35,253 nt of DNA, taken from NCBI GenBank assembly GCA_029007415.1, contig JAQXHT010000075.1, positions 1 through 35,253 of the forward strand, read 5' to 3'. Made by a program: the position numbers and the translations under genes. The DNA comes from a bacterium. Lineage in GTDB: Bacteria > Bacillota_I > Bacilli_A > RF39 > UBA660. Shown here piece after piece: positions 1-6,666 of this stretch. Position 1 is the first letter of the stretch; the number at the start of each line of letters is the position of its first letter. Below the pieces are notes generated by a model. It had not been told where the DNA came from and searched no databases. It saw nothing but the letters and a program-made list of their open reading frames with translations.

Positions 1-19
1 CTAATTCCTTTTAAATATA

Positions 20-1042
20 TTAATTACTACTTGATGATGAACTACTGCTTGATTTAGCATTTTCAATTAATTTTTCCATATATTCATCATAATCTTTCTT
101 TAAAGAATTATCTTTAAATTCTACTCCAGCTTTCTTTCTAACTTCAATAAGTGTTTCATAACGTAGAGTAGTATCATTATTTAATTTTTCTTCAGTTAAC
201 TTTTCTAAGATAGTATCTTTAGATTTCTTTAAAGATGCTTTTTTCTTTTGATCAACTTTTAAAATGATATGATAACCATAAGCTGATTTAACTGGTTCAG
301 TTGTATATTTACCTTTTTCAAGATTGATAGAAGCGTTCAAGAAAGCTTCGTCCATACCACTATCTTTATTAAAGTAATCGATTAGACCACCATCAGATTT
401 ACTACCTGTATCATCACTATTTTTCTTAGCAAGCTTAGCAAAATCTGCTCCATCATCTAATTGTTTAATTAATTTCTTAGCTTTTTCAAGAGCCTTCTTT
501 TCAGCATCTTCTTTTTCTTCAGTAGACATATCAGAAGTAGTCTTTGGTTTAATTAAGATATGTCTTACTTTCATATCACCGATAATTTCTTCATCATAAT
601 ATTTTTGAATTTCATCATCTTTAATATTATCTTTTATATAATCTTCAACAGCTAAATTTCTCTTGTATTCAAGTGAAATCATATCACGAAGTTCATCAAC
701 AGAATCTACTCCTAGATATTGTTTAATAGCTGCTAAGAAAGTATCGTCATCATTATTATATTGAGACTTCATCTGAGTTATTTGATTATCTACATAAGTA
801 GTTTCTTCATCAGTTGTTTTATATTTCTTATCTAAGATACTATGATCGATCATATCAATTAAAATGCTAATCCCATACTTATCTCTTAAATCTTCATATA
901 AAGTTTCAGCTTTAATTTTACCACCATCGTATTTAACAATAGTTGAGTTTTTCTCAAGTTCAGCTTTTTTACCACATCCTGTTACTAAAAAACAAACAGC
1001 AACAATAAGTAATAGAAATGCTATGTTTTTCTTCTTTTGCAT
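20..1042 (-). CDS. prsA: PrsA-like peptidyl-prolyl isomerase lipoprotein (parvulin family)
   Basis: The 340-aa product is an extracytoplasmic foldase expected to help secreted proteins fold at the membrane/wall interface. A basic N-terminus and hydrophobic segment end in a lipobox (LVTGC, lipidated Cys23). The parvulin domain covers about residues 157-264, from MKVRHILIK to SAYGYHIILKV, including the SDGGLIDYF stretch typical of the rotamase fold. Helical SurA/PrsA-like regions flank it, and the C-terminus is a run of Ser. I chose the ATG at 1042 because AGGAGG lies 7 nt upstream; an upstream in-frame ATG at 1069 has no good site. The gene is monocistronic and divergent from a GNAT gene. Family identity is firm. 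The PrsA name is by analogy, and no particular client protein can be named from this window. Confidence 0.85.
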   Translation of the reverse strand: MQKKKNIAFLLLIVAVCFLVTGCGKKAELEKNSTIVKYDGGKIKAETLYEDLRDKYGISILIDMIDHSILDKKYKTTDEETTYVDNQITQMKSQYNNDDDTFLAAIKQYLGVDSVDELRDMISLEYKRNLAVEDYIKDNIKDDEIQKYYDEEIIGDMKVRHILIKPKTTSDMSTEEKEDAEKKALEKAKKLIKQLDDGADFAKLAKKNSDDTGSKSDGGLIDYFNKDSGMDEAFLNASINLEKGKYTTEPVKSAYGYHIILKVDQKKKASLKKSKDTILEKLTEEKLNNDTTLRYETLIEVRKKAGVEFKDNSLKKDYDEYMEKLIENAKSSSSSSSSSN

Positions 1043-1077
1043 ATTTTTTCCTCCTTTTATCATTGACATGCAACATA

Positions 1078-1106
1078 ATCATAACAAACCTTTAAAAAAT
1101 AAGCAA
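1078..1106 (-). promoter_or_regulatory. Sigma-A-type promoter for the PrsA-like gene
   Basis: On the minus strand TTGCTT (1101-1106) is followed after 17 nt by TATGAT (1078-1083), with a TG one base upstream of the -10. It sits 36 nt before the chosen start codon. Confidence 0.5.
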
Positions 1107-1133
1107 TAAATGAAAAGAAAAGTCCTGAAAAAG

Positions 1134-1142
1134 TGCTATAAT
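1134..1142 (+). promoter_or_regulatory. Extended -10 promoter for the GNAT gene
   Basis: TGcTATAAT is a perfect extended -10. No convincing -35 lies at 17-18 bp, as is common when the TG extension is present. The start codon is 20 nt downstream. Confidence 0.5.
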
Positions 1143-1162
1143 TTTTATAGAGGATTGATAGT

Positions 1163-1639
1163 ATGATAAAACTTAGAACATTTAATTTAGAAAAGGTTGA
1201 TAAGATAAAGCATTACGGCTTATTAATGAAACTTAATAGGGACGAAGCAGTACAAGAATATATTTCACACAATTTTATAAAGTTTGTCGATAAGTATCAA
1301 GCAGAAGATGAAAAAATTGCACCTAATAAGTCTTATGTTGTAAAAAAAGATAAAAAAAATATTGGAGTGGTTGCAACTTTAAACTTATCAAGTGTCGGTG
1401 AATTAGAAATTTGGTATGCAATTGATAAAGATTTAAGAGGGGAAGGTTATGGTGAAAAAGTCTTAGCTGAAATAACACCATATTTAATAGAAAACGTCTC
1501 AGATTTAGAAGATATAAAATTAAGAATTAAAAAGAAAAACCTAGCTAGCAAGAGGATAGCAGAGAATAATGGTTATATTTTAGATGATGAGGATAACGAT
1601 ACTGATATTTACCATTATTTTGGAAATAGTAAAAAGTAA
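1163..1639 (+). CDS. GNAT-family N-acetyltransferase
   Basis: The 158-aa protein has the acetyl-CoA-binding motif A of GNAT enzymes, read as DLRGEGYGEKVLAEITPYL around residue 95. It follows a beta-strand segment (GELEIWYAID) and precedes a motif-B-like stretch, NLASKRIAENNGY, where the conserved Asn and the 'A..NG(Y/F)' pattern are typical of RimI/RimJ-like members. It should transfer an acetyl group to an amine, but the substrate cannot be read from sequence. The ATG at 1163 is preceded by AGAGGAT. The gene stands alone, divergent from the PrsA-like gene. Confidence 0.8.
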   Translation: MIKLRTFNLEKVDKIKHYGLLMKLNRDEAVQEYISHNFIKFVDKYQAEDEKIAPNKSYVVKKDKKNIGVVATLNLSSVGELEIWYAIDKDLRGEGYGEKVLAEITPYLIENVSDLEDIKLRIKKKNLASKRIAENNGYILDDEDNDTDIYHYFGNSKK

Positions 1640-1663
1640 TAAAAAAACCACTCTTAAACAATC

Positions 1664-1690
1664 ACACATTTTGAAAATTACCATAAAATA
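1664..1690 (+). promoter_or_regulatory. Possible mother-cell sporulation sigma (sigma-K/E-like) promoter
   Basis: CATAAAATA at 1682-1690 fits the sigma-K -10 pattern CATAnnnTA and also resembles the sigma-E -10. An AC dinucleotide at 1664-1665 lies 16 nt upstream. It precedes genes for YjcZ-like proteins, which in Bacillus belong to sporulation. This rests on a short motif in AT-rich DNA, so confidence is low. Confidence 0.3.
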
Positions 1691-1723
1691 ATGTGAACAC
1701 TAGAAAAAAAGGAGGATTAATTT

Positions 1724-1804
1724 ATGGGTAATTGCAATTCATCCAGTGCTATTGTTTTAGTATTATTTATTTTATTAGTTATAATTATAGGTGCCTATAT
1801 TTAA
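1724..1804 (+). CDS. Tiny hydrophobic protein, YjcZ-like
   Basis: This 26-aa ORF starts with ATG 7 nt after a strong AGGAGG (GGAGG at 1711-1715 within AAAGGAGG). The product is a short polar head with one Cys (GNCNSSSA), then one hydrophobic helix ending in GAYI. Length, the Cys/Ser/Gly-rich head and the single transmembrane segment match the YjcZ/SscA family of tiny proteins known from Bacillus spores. The strong ribosome binding site and the neighbouring similar gene support it as a real gene. Function is not known from this sequence. Spore assembly is an inference by family resemblance only. Confidence 0.6.
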   Translation: MGNCNSSSAIVLVLFILLVIIIGAYI

Positions 1805-1825
1805 TTTTTAAAGGGAGGTGTTAAA

Positions 1826-1954
1826 ATGTCTTGTTCAAATAATCAACCAGTAACAACTTCTTGTGGATGTTCTAGATCTAGAAATAGTTTTGTTATCATT
1901 ATCGTTTTATATATCTTATTAGCAATAATTTTAGGAAGCGTATGTACTTGGTAA
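1826..1954 (+). CDS. Tiny Cys-containing membrane protein, YjcZ-like
   Basis: This 42-aa product begins with ATG 6 nt after AAGGGAGGTG. It has a Cys-rich polar head (Cys3, Cys13, Cys15, with CGCSRSRN) followed by a hydrophobic helix (SFVIIIVLYILLAIILG) and ends in VCTW. It lies 21 nt behind the preceding tiny gene and shares its architecture, so the two probably form one transcript closed by the terminator directly downstream. It resembles YjcZ-type small sporulation proteins, but the match is by composition and layout, not a long alignment. Confidence 0.6.
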   Translation: MSCSNNQPVTTSCGCSRSRNSFVIIIVLYILLAIILGSVCTW

Positions 1955-1959
1955 TAAAT

Positions 1960-1991
1960 CCTTAGAGCTTTGTTTCTAAGGCTTTTTTCTT
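1960..1991 (+). terminator. Intrinsic terminator after the two tiny genes
   Basis: CCTTAGA (1960-1966) pairs with TCTAAGG (1975-1981) around an 8-nt loop and is followed by CTTTTTTCTT. The hairpin starts 6 nt after the stop codon. Confidence 0.8.
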
Positions 1992-1998
1992 ATATAAT
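1970..1998 (+). promoter_or_regulatory. Sigma-A-type promoter overlapping the terminator
   Basis: TTGTTT (1970-1975) and TATAAT (1993-1998) are separated by 17 nt. Transcription would begin near 2005 and produce a leader of about 160 nt ahead of the membrane-protein gene at 2163. Confidence 0.45.
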
Positions 1999-2037
1999 AT
2001 GTAATTAAAATTGCGACTTAAATAGAAAAAAATGATG

Positions 2038-2095
2038 AGTTATCGACCAATTTTACTATAAAATACCTAAAAAGTGGTCGATAACTGACCTTTTT
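2038..2095 (+). promoter_or_regulatory. Candidate antiterminator/terminator leader
   Basis: A perfect 12-bp inverted repeat pairs 2038-2049 (AGTTATCGACCA) with 2075-2086. The right arm also belongs to a second hairpin in which GGTC (2076-2079) pairs with GACC (2087-2090). There AAAAA (2069-2073) faces TTTTT (2091-2095), which gives a short terminator shape. The two folds exclude each other, as in attenuators or riboswitches. No known riboswitch class was recognised. Confidence 0.4.
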
Positions 2096-2162
2096 AGAAT
2101 AATTATAAAGATGTAATAGTATAAAAGAAAGATAATGGTAAAAACTATTATTGGTGATTATT

Positions 2163-2663
2163 ATGTACTATTATTTATCTTATTTTTTTGCTTTTTCGAT
2201 AATCGGCTATATTTATGAAAATGTTATTCACCTGATACTTCAAGGAAACTTAACAAATAATCCATTTATTGGTCCTTATATGCCGGTTTATGGGTTTGGA
2301 ATAGTGATAATGCTTTTAATAGAAAATTTTGCTTTTAAAAAGTTTAAAATGCCAAGATGGGGAAAAATATTATTAACCTTATTATTAAACTTTTTTATTT
2401 TAACTATTTTAGAATTGATTGGTGGTCATATTGTTGAACATTTCTTTCACAAATCTTTTTGGGACTATAGTGGTTTTAGATTTAATTATGGAAAATATAT
2501 TGCTGTAGAAGTATCTCTTGGTTGGGCTATAGCTAGTTATATATTTTTGTTTATTGCAAAAAAGTATTTAGATAAACTAATCGCTAAAGTACCTAGAAGT
2601 TTAACTAATATCTTCATTGCAATTTTCTTATTAGATTTTATTTATTCTTTCTTTTTTAAATAA
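2163..2663 (+). CDS. CmpB-type (PF06541-like) putative ABC-transporter membrane protein
   Basis: The 166-aa integral membrane protein has about five hydrophobic segments. Its N-terminal signature reads FAFSIIGYIYENVI followed by PFIGPYMPVYGFGIV. The 'IGxxYE...GPYxPxYGFG' pattern is what I know from proteins annotated as putative ABC-transporter permease, CmpB type. A conserved ELIGGHIVEHFF segment and a WDYSGFRFNYGKYI segment follow, both usual in this family. The ATG at 2163 is chosen because GGTGAT lies 5 nt upstream; the TTG at 2151 would swallow that site. There is no ATPase neighbour, so transport is unproven. It is preceded by a structured leader. Confidence 0.7.
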   Translation: MYYYLSYFFAFSIIGYIYENVIHLILQGNLTNNPFIGPYMPVYGFGIVIMLLIENFAFKKFKMPRWGKILLTLLLNFFILTILELIGGHIVEHFFHKSFWDYSGFRFNYGKYIAVEVSLGWAIASYIFLFIAKKYLDKLIAKVPRSLTNIFIAIFLLDFIYSFFFK

Positions 2664-2780
2664 TTAGTACAAGGTATCCTAAAAAATGATTATTTAGCTA
2701 AAAACTATTTTCAAAACCTTTTAAATACATTATAAGTTAGTTGATGTTAAGTAGTAAGTAATATTAAATGTTTTTCTTGA

Positions 2781-2819
2781 TTTTTTCAAGGAAAAGTATG
2801 GTGTTTTTCCTTGAAAAAA
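2781..2819. repeat. Perfect 15-bp inverted repeat
   Basis: TTTTTTCAAGGAAAA (2781-2795) is exactly mirrored by 2805-2819 across a 9-nt loop. T- and A-tracts at the ends could make it a weak bidirectional terminator between convergent genes. However, it lies 117 nt past the plus-strand stop and has only three G-C pairs. Confidence 0.7.
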
Positions 2820-2841
2820 TAAATTGATATAAAAAATTATG

Positions 2842-2921
2842 TTGATACTTTAGCTATATTAAAATTTATAACACCTATAAAGATAAAAAATTGCGACACC
2901 AATGGTGACATAATTATCTTT
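2842..2921 (+). promoter_or_regulatory. Orphan promoter-like site followed by a hairpin
   Basis: TTGATA (2842-2847) and TTTATA (2865-2870) are 17 nt apart. Just downstream AAAGATAA (2879-2886) pairs with TTATCTTT (2914-2921), and inside it CACC (2897-2900) pairs with GGTG (2904-2907). No ORF follows. A short structured RNA is one reading; chance in AT-rich DNA is the other. Confidence 0.25.
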
Positions 2922-3070
2922 AATAAACAATTTACTCATATTGAGTGAAGCTAAGAATAAAGAGAAAGTGTATTTTCATTTAAAAGTATCTATAAAAACA
3001 TCAAATATACAAATTTCATTTTTCAATTTTAAAATACATACTTTTTTCAAATATAAAATAATTACAAAAT

Positions 3071-3098
3071 AAAAAGGAGCTCTTGCTAAAAATACTCC
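3071..3098 (-). terminator. Probable terminator of the HIT gene
   Basis: On the minus strand GGAG pairs with CTCC (plus-strand 3095-3098 with 3076-3079), and TTTTTATTTT follows. It lies about 20 nt after the HIT stop codon. The 4-bp stem is short. Confidence 0.5.
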
Positions 3099-3118
3099 CC
3101 ATTTAATATATAAAACTA

Positions 3119-3505
3119 TTAATCAACTAACTTATGATAGATTTCTTCGACATTAGAACAATCAGATTTAAGAGGAAATTTATCATTTTTATATCTTGGA
3201 ATAACGTGAATATGGAAATGCTTTACTTCTTGTCCATAGTCATTATTCTGAGAAATAGTAAGTCCATCAATTGCTAACTTATCTTTTAGTAAAGTAACAA
3301 GTTTAGTTCTAATAATATTTAGCATATAAAGTAAAGTTTCATCATTCATCTCATAAAGATTAGTTTTATGTTCCTTTGGAATTACTAATAAATGTCCATC
3401 ATTATTAGGATTTATATCAAGAAATACTTTAACCTTTTCATCTTCATATACAGTATAAGATGGAATTTCTCCTTTAACTATTTTACAAAATAAACAATCA
3501 TTCAT
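3119..3505 (-). CDS. HIT-family nucleotide hydrolase/transferase
   Basis: The 128-aa protein carries the histidine triad HFHIHVIP with His96, His98 and His100, where the middle His is the AMP-accepting catalytic residue. An N-terminal CLFCKIVKGEIPS contains the CxxC zinc pair seen in many bacterial HIT proteins (Cys4, Cys7). NDGHLLVIPKEH is the conserved strand-loop preceding the active site. HIT proteins cleave adenylylated phosphoramidates or dinucleotides; the physiological substrate is not evident. The ATG at 3505 has GGGAG 9 nt upstream and is preferred to a TTG two codons earlier. The gene is divergent from the suf operon. Confidence 0.9.
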   Translation of the reverse strand: MNDCLFCKIVKGEIPSYTVYEDEKVKVFLDINPNNDGHLLVIPKEHKTNLYEMNDETLLYMLNIIRTKLVTLLKDKLAIDGLTISQNNDYGQEVKHFHIHVIPRYKNDKFPLKSDCSNVEEIYHKLVD

Positions 3506-3527
3506 TATCAATCACTCCCTTTAAATA

Positions 3528-3556
3528 ATTGTACTTTTTTTAGCTAATTTTGGCAA
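3528..3556 (-). promoter_or_regulatory. Sigma-A-type promoter for the HIT gene
   Basis: On the minus strand TTGCCA (3551-3556) and TACAAT (3528-3533) are separated by 17 nt, 22 nt ahead of the start codon. Confidence 0.55.
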
Positions 3557-3581
3557 TATGTTATGCAAAATATAAAAATAA

Positions 3582-3590
3582 TGCTATAAT
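3582..3590 (+). promoter_or_regulatory. Extended -10 promoter of the suf operon
   Basis: TGcTATAAT lies 30 nt before the sufC start. The -35 region (TATGCA at 17 bp) is poor. No operator of a known Fe-S regulator was recognised; a TTGGC/GCCAA pair at 3550-3554 and 3597-3601 flanks the promoter. Confidence 0.55.
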
Positions 3591-3619
3591 AAAAACGCCA
3601 AGAAAGAAAGGTGATTTGT

Positions 3620-4384
3620 GTGTTAGAAATAGAAAAATTAGTAGTAGATGTAAAAGAAAGTGGTAAGAAAGTATTAAAAGACTTTTCTCTTGATATCAAA
3701 GAAGGAGAAATTCACGCTATAATGGGTCCGAATGGTGTAGGAAAAAGCACCCTTGCCAAAGTAATAATGGGTGATAAAAAATATCTTGTAAATTCAGGAA
3801 GTATCAAATTTAATGGTGAAGAAATGCTTGATAAAACAACCGATTATATTGCAAGAAGTGGTATATACTATGTCATGCAAGACCCTAAAACTATCATTGG
3901 AGTCACTAATAGAGAAGTGCTTAGAACAGCTCTTACAGAAAGAAGTGGAGAAAGACTTAATCTTTATACATTTATTAAAGACTTAAATAAAGAAACAGAA
4001 GAATTAAAAATGGATAAAGAAATGATTCATCGCTTTGTAAATCAAGGATTTTCTGGTGGAGAAAAGAAAAAGAATGAAGTATTACAACTAAAAATGCTAA
4101 AACCAAAACTAATTCTTCTAGATGAATTAGATAGCGGATTAGATGTTGACAGTTTAAAAATTGTTTGTGAAAGTATTAATAAATATAAAGAAGAGAACCC
4201 TGATACTGCTATCTTAATCATAACTCATTATAGTAGAATCTTATCATTAATTCATCCAGATTACGTTCATGAAATGCTAGATGGAAAAATAGTTAAGACT
4301 GGACCATTTGAATTTGCAAAAGAAATAGAAAATAATGGTTACCTTAGGGAAAATGAAATGAGTGATACAAATGCTAAAGAATAA
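3620..4384 (+). CDS. sufC: SufC, ATPase of the SUF Fe-S cluster assembly complex
   Basis: This 254-aa ABC-type ATPase energises the SufBCD scaffold that builds iron-sulphur clusters in the cytoplasm. Walker A is GPNGVGKST (residues 36-44). The signature loop reads FSGGEKKKNE, the SufC-specific variant, around residue 144. Walker B is LILLDELDSGLD, and the H-loop His is in IITHYSR. I chose the GTG at 3620 because AAGGTGA ends 6 nt before it and the family begins at this LEI strand. An upstream in-frame GTG at 3611 overlaps the ribosome binding site. It is the first gene of the operon and overlaps the next gene. Confidence 0.95.
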   Translation: MLEIEKLVVDVKESGKKVLKDFSLDIKEGEIHAIMGPNGVGKSTLAKVIMGDKKYLVNSGSIKFNGEEMLDKTTDYIARSGIYYVMQDPKTIIGVTNREVLRTALTERSGERLNLYTFIKDLNKETEELKMDKEMIHRFVNQGFSGGEKKKNEVLQLKMLKPKLILLDELDSGLDVDSLKIVCESINKYKEENPDTAILIITHYSRILSLIHPDYVHEMLDGKIVKTGPFEFAKEIENNGYLRENEMSDTNAKE

Positions 4385-5021
4385 AATATTACAGGATGAA
4401 AAAGAATATATAGATATTACTAGTGATTGTAGTTATATATTTAATAGTGATAGAACTGTTTATTTTAACATTAAAGAAAACGTTACTTGTAAATTACTAG
4501 TTAAAGCTAAAGTTAATTGTTATTTTCTAATAAACAACTTATCAGCCAAAGTTGAAGTACATTTACTAAATGAAGGAGAAATAAACCTTTGTTTAAGTTC
4601 AATTACTTCAAAAAAAGTATTAAATAACGTTGTCGTTTATCACGATGACAGTAACACAAAGAGCAATATTATCTGTCATGGCGTAAGTTATAAAGATGGA
4701 GAATTAACCTTCAATATCGATGGAATTATCCCTAAAGGAATAAAAAATTGTACTTGTAATCAAGATAGTATGATTCATCCTTTTGATTTAGCAAAAGCAC
4801 AGATAAATCCCAATCTTTATATTGATGAATTTGATGTAGTAGCAAATCATTCTGCTTATATTGGACCTTTTCCTAGCGATATACTTTTTTACTTAAATAC
4901 TAAAGGAATAGGTACTAAAGAAAGTAATAGATTACTATTACAATCATTTTTATTAAATGATGCAACAAGTGCTGATTATATTGAATTAATAAATACTGAT
5001 ATTAAAAACATAATTAGTTAG
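4371..5021 (+). CDS. sufD: Short SufD-like scaffold subunit
   Basis: The 216-aa product lies where sufD belongs, between sufC and sufS. Its C-terminal part has the SufB/SufD core pattern, with DEFDVVANHSAYIGPFPSD followed by ILFYLNTKGIGTKES, which corresponds to the helical cap after the beta-helix. Typical SufD proteins are roughly twice as long, so here the N-terminal domain is missing or much reduced. It should pair with SufB and SufC as the scaffold. The start is uncertain: the ATG at 4371 or the GTG at 4362, both inside the end of sufC, which suggests translational coupling. The reading frame is intact and no stop breaks it. Confidence 0.75.
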   Translation: MLKNKILQDEKEYIDITSDCSYIFNSDRTVYFNIKENVTCKLLVKAKVNCYFLINNLSAKVEVHLLNEGEINLCLSSITSKKVLNNVVVYHDDSNTKSNIICHGVSYKDGELTFNIDGIIPKGIKNCTCNQDSMIHPFDLAKAQINPNLYIDEFDVVANHSAYIGPFPSDILFYLNTKGIGTKESNRLLLQSFLLNDATSADYIELINTDIKNIIS

Positions 5022-5035
5022 GAGGTGTTTTATTT

Positions 5036-6232
5036 ATGAATAGAGAAGACTTTCCTATTCTAAATACAGGAATAGTTTATTTTGATAATGGTGCTACTAC
5101 TTTAAAACCTAAAAGTGTTATCGAAAAAATGAATGATTATTACTATAACTATCCTGCTAATATTCATCGTGGTGATTATAAGATAAGTCTAAAAGCTAGT
5201 GATGAATATGAAATGGTTAGAACTAAAGTTAAAAACTTTATAAGTGCTAGTAGTGAAGATGAAATAGTTTTTACAATGGGAGCAACAGATTCTTTAAATA
5301 AAGTTGTCTTTGGTTTTATGGAAGACTATTTATCAGCAGGCGATGAGGTAATAATTAGTAAAGCAGAGCATGCTTCGGCAGTACTTCCTTGGTTAATTCT
5401 TGCAAGACGTAAAAATATAAAAGTTGTTTTTGTTCCTTTATCAGAAACTCACGAATTAGAATATGACACTTTAGAAAAATATGTAACTAATAAGACAAAA
5501 GTTATCTCCCTAGCAGCCGTTACTAATGTTATTGGTGATGTTCGTGATATTAATAAAATAGGTAAGCTATGTCATGATAAAAATATTTTGTTTGTCGTAG
5601 ATGGTGCTCAAAGTGTTCCTCATCAAAAGACAGATGTTTTAAAAGATAACATTGATTTTCTAACTTTTTCTGCGCATAAGATGTTAGGACCAACCGGAGT
5701 AGGTGTCTTATATGCTAAAAAAGAATATTTAGAAGCAATGCGACCTATTGAATATGGTGGTGGCATGAACCAATCTTTTGATAGTGATGGCAATATGGAG
5801 TTTAAAAGTGTTCCCACAAGATTAGAAGCAGGTACCCCACCAATCGCTGAAGTAATTGGTCTTGGAGCAGCGATTGATTATCTAGAAACAATTGGTATGG
5901 AAAACATCGAAAAATATGAACTAGAATTAAAAGAATATTTAATCAAAAGATTACAAGAAATAGATAAAGTTATTCTTTATAATACAACTAGTAAAGGTGG
6001 AATGACTGCTTTCAACTTATCAGGAATATTTAGTCAAGATACAGCTTTATATCTTGATCATTATAACATCTGTGTAAGAGCAGGTAACCACTGTGCTAAA
6101 GTATTAAAAGAAGAAATTAACATTAAAAACACTTGTCGTGTAAGTTTATATTTTTATAATACAAAAGAAGAAATTGATAAACTAATTGAAGCCTTAAAAA
6201 ATAGTGAAGACTTATATAAAATAGTATTGTAG
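5036..6232 (+). CDS. sufS: SufS cysteine desulfurase
   Basis: This 398-aa PLP enzyme releases sulphur from cysteine as an enzyme-bound persulfide for Fe-S cluster assembly. The PLP lysine is Lys215 in TFSAHKMLGPTGVG. The persulfide cysteine is Cys353 in CVRAGNHCAKVL, matching the short group-II loop of SufS enzymes. The N-terminal YFDNGATTLKPKSV and the ANIHRGDYKIS stretch are family hallmarks. The ATG follows a strong GGAGGTG. The sulphur acceptor should be the SufU-like protein encoded immediately downstream. Length is normal for the family, and no residue appears to be missing. Confidence 0.95.
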   Translation: MNREDFPILNTGIVYFDNGATTLKPKSVIEKMNDYYYNYPANIHRGDYKISLKASDEYEMVRTKVKNFISASSEDEIVFTMGATDSLNKVVFGFMEDYLSAGDEVIISKAEHASAVLPWLILARRKNIKVVFVPLSETHELEYDTLEKYVTNKTKVISLAAVTNVIGDVRDINKIGKLCHDKNILFVVDGAQSVPHQKTDVLKDNIDFLTFSAHKMLGPTGVGVLYAKKEYLEAMRPIEYGGGMNQSFDSDGNMEFKSVPTRLEAGTPPIAEVIGLGAAIDYLETIGMENIEKYELELKEYLIKRLQEIDKVILYNTTSKGGMTAFNLSGIFSQDTALYLDHYNICVRAGNHCAKVLKEEINIKNTCRVSLYFYNTKEEIDKLIEALKNSEDLYKIVL

Positions 6233-6240
6233 GTGAAAAA

Positions 6241-6666
6241 ATGGAAATAGATCAAGAATTAAGAAGAGAAATGATTGTAGAAAATTATGAACATCCTTAT
6301 CATAAAGGACTTAAAAAAGCAGCTGGTTATTTAGCAGCTAACACTAATAATGAAAGTTGTATTGATAATATTGATATCGAACTAAAAATAGAAGAAGATA
6401 AAATAAAAGAAGCTAATTTTGACGGTGAAGCTTGTGCAATTTCTACTTCTGCAACATCCTTATTCTTACAAAAGATAGAAGGAAAAAGTGTGGAAGAAGT
6501 AAGAAAAATATTAGAAAATTATCAAAAGATGATTAATGAAGAAGCATATGATAAAGAACTATTAGAAGAATTAGTTATCTATGACTCTGTTGCAATGCAA
6601 CCTAATAGAAAAAAATGTGCACTATTACCAAAAGATACTATCGAAAAAATATTGGAGAGACTATAA
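6241..6666 (+). CDS. sufU: SufU zinc-dependent sulphurtransferase
   Basis: The 141-aa protein takes sulphur from SufS and passes it to the SufBCD scaffold. Zinc ligands expected from Bacillus SufU are present: Cys40 and Asp42 or Asp45 in NESCIDNID, Cys65 in DGEACAISTSATS, and Cys126 in QPNRKKCALLP. The 18-residue spacing insert that separates SufU from IscU is consistent with its length. It starts 8 nt behind sufS, with AGGTG upstream. Its TAA overlaps the ATG of the next gene (TAATG), which argues that the unknown downstream gene is co-translated. Confidence 0.93.
   Translation: MEIDQELRREMIVENYEHPYHKGLKKAAGYLAANTNNESCIDNIDIELKIEEDKIKEANFDGEACAISTSATSLFLQKIEGKSVEEVRKILENYQKMINEEAYDKELLEELVIYDSVAMQPNRKKCALLPKDTIEKILERL

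Larger units (their letters stand above)
2664..3118. other. 455-bp gene-free gap with several inverted repeats
   Basis: No ORF of substance is seen on either strand. The gap holds a perfect 15-bp inverted repeat (2781-2819), a promoter-like TTGATA-17-TTTATA (2842-2870) and a hairpin (2879-2921). It also has a short palindrome ACTCA/TGAGT near 2934-2946 and a minus-strand terminator at its right end. It may encode a small RNA or be gene-remnant DNA. Confidence 0.5.

Noticed and set aside
864..1109. ORF on the plus strand opposite the PrsA-like gene
   Set aside because: Lies antisense to a well-supported gene, has no ribosome binding site and no recognisable protein pattern.
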